Shown here piece after piece: positions 62,706-64,000 of a stretch of 64,000 nucleotides of DNA. This DNA comes from Ariolimax columbianus (lineage: Eukaryota > Mollusca > Gastropoda > Stylommatophora > Arionidae). The stretch's first letter is position 1, and every line of letters starts with the position of its first letter. Both the position numbers and the translations under genes were made by a program. A model generated the notes under the pieces. The model was given only the letters and a program-made list of their open reading frames with translations, had not been told where the DNA came from and did not search any database. The stretch is from NCBI GenBank assembly GCA_036924085.1, contig JAVGWX010000001.1, positions 2,889,603-2,953,602 of the forward strand, given 5' to 3'.

Positions 62706-63046
62706 TGATTGTCCTGAGAGCTTTCACCGTCGATGAAGACAGACAAAGGCTGGTCCTGAGAGCTTTCACCGTCGATGAAGACAGACAAAGGCTGGTCCTG
62801 AGTGCTTTCACCGTCGATGAAGACAGACAAAGGCTGGTCCTGAGAGCTTTCACCGTCGATGAAGACAGACAAAGGCTGGTCCTGAGAGCTTTCACCGTCG
62901 ATGAAGACAGACAAAGGCTGGTCCTGAGAGCTTTCCCCGTCGATGAAGACAGACAAAGGCTGGTCCTGAGAGCTTTCACCGTCGATGAAGACAGACAAAG
63001 GCTGGTCCTGAGAGCTTTCACCGTCGATGAAGACAGACAAAGGCTG
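62706..63046. repeat. 42-bp minisatellite, 14-codon unit
   Basis: Eight near-perfect units (contains ctttcaccgtcgatgaagac). They read AFTVDEDRQRLVLR on plus and PLSVFIDGESSQDQ on minus, open throughout on both strands. On minus the first unit follows an acceptor-like tctttgcccag. Confidence 0.95.
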
Positions 63047-63157
63047 GGCAAAGATCTTATAAAACTGAATTGAGAAAACTTGAATACTGCAGAAATATTG
63101 AGAACATGTACCCAAACATTAGCTATCCACAACTTCCTATTGATTCTTGAGCCTCAG

Positions 63158-63290
63158 ACAAACAAGATGTCAGCCCGCTGTGACATTCTGAGTGGTGATA
63201 GAGTAGATGAGCCAGCAGAACAAGGAAGCGCTCTGCAGCGACAACATACACAGAAACCTGGACAATTGTCAAGGCCACCATTGAATCAGT
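63158..63290 (+). CDS. candidate exon of an unknown plus-strand gene
   Basis: An acceptor-like tract (attgattcttgagcctcag) precedes 133 open nt (TNKMSARCDILSGDRVDEPA, then QGSALQRQHTQKPGQLSR) and a strong donor gtaaga. No second exon can be matched in the window. Splice-site quality only. Confidence 0.25.
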
Positions 63291-63568
63291 GTAAGAGAAA
63301 GGGTATTCTGGTCATGTAGATCCGTATCTATGCCTTTGAGGGTACCAGATGACCAATCTTCAGAATACAGAGCACAGGAGATTGAGGAGTCATCTATACC
63401 ACAAGATCAAGATTGGCACTTTGGATCTGTTTATCCATGGCACTGGCACCATGACAGATAAACACTTGTTGCAGTCAGGATAGATACTTGTCATCAGCTT
63501 GCTTCCTTACATGAGAAACTTCATGGAGATATCAGGAACGTTGAGCTGACAGTTATTATTAAAGTCAT

Positions 63569-63732
63569 CTTCTTCTTCTTCTGCGCTCGTTCTCAATCTC
63601 CTACTATCAAGCCCTGAACAGGGCTTTGAATGTAGCAGGATTTAGTACGGAGAACAGAATGCGCTGTGTCGCTAGTTTACAGATTGACTGCGATATTTGC
63701 ACCTTACGGTCCGACACATCCGTCTTCGGCAG
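63569..63732 (-). mobile_element. (GAA)-tailed SINE-like retroposon, copy 8 (short form)
   Basis: On minus it starts ctgccgaagacggatgtgtc, contains gtgcaaatatcgcagtcaat and ends in gcagaagaagaagaagatg. Perfect 11-bp repeats attaaagtcat flank it at 63558-63568 and 63733-63743. Same 5' end as copies 2 and 4. Confidence 0.92.
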
Positions 63733-63743
63733 ATTAAAGTCAT

Positions 63744-63865
63744 AAATGTTTAAGTCTGAATGTAAACGAAGAGCACGAAGAAATATAAAAGATAGAATGT
63801 CAAATATCAGAGATTAATATCTCAGACTACAATGGAGATTAATATAATGTATCTCCGACTTCACA
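63744..63865. other. AT-rich spacer
   Basis: Nothing recognised. Confidence 0.4.
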
Positions 63866-64000
63866 GATGGAACAAACCAAATATTGTATAGGCTACACAA
63901 ATGGAACAAACCAAATATTGTATAGGCTACACAGATGGAACAAATCAAATATTGTATAGGCCACACAGATGGAACAAACCAAATATTGTATAGGCTACAC
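63866..64000. repeat. 34-bp minisatellite, cut by the window end
   Basis: About four units containing atggaacaaaccaaatattg; it continues past 64000. Confidence 0.94.

Overview
This is animal nuclear DNA: spliced genes, decayed LINEs, tRNA-derived SINEs and mariner/Tc1 remnants, with no prokaryotic signature. A lophotrochozoan, most likely a mollusc, is my inference from the repeat mix and the invertebrate-type TACC protein; it is not proven. Nearly half of the window (my count is roughly 45 percent, more than 50 separate arrays) is minisatellite DNA with unit lengths of about 15 to 94 bp. Most long open frames are read-through of these arrays, because many units are multiples of three; I do not treat them as genes.

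Two real genes stand out. On the plus strand, exons at 10152-10284, 11399-11581 and 13620-15202 join in consistent phase into 632 residues of a nuclear-type protein with two AT-hook motifs. Its 5' end is not resolved, though a 45-nt exon at 4263-4307 is possible, and its 3' end may continue at 16282. On the minus strand, eight exons from 58272 down to 29717 splice in perfect phase into 251 residues: the C-terminal coiled-coil (TACC) domain of a transforming acidic coiled-coil protein, the centrosome and spindle adaptor. A ninth exon is possible at 48763-48855. The two genes converge on a repeat-rich interval at about 17-29 kb. All TACC introns hold minisatellites and several hold retroelement debris.

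Layout: 1-1.5 kb mariner remnant and array; 1.5-5.2 kb arrays; 5.4-9.7 kb a SINE, a LINE, then a 2.4 kb array ending inside a second LINE; 10.1-16.7 kb the AT-hook gene with arrays in and around it; 17-29 kb LINE, Tc1 and mariner fragments, (GAA)-tailed retroposons and arrays; 29.7-58.3 kb TACC; 58.3-64 kb arrays, including 1.6 kb of purine-rich DNA, and one retroposon with target-site duplications.

The most interesting signal is where the arrays start. Several begin inside functional sequence: at splice donors (36080, probably 48763), inside LINE reverse-transcriptase or C-terminal coding sequence (47.1, 54.6, 36.6 and 9.5 kb), and in the head of a SINE-like retroposon (20.7 kb). That retroposon is an apparently unnamed family with about eight copies here; five have clear target-site duplications of 11-17 bp and most end in GAA repeats.
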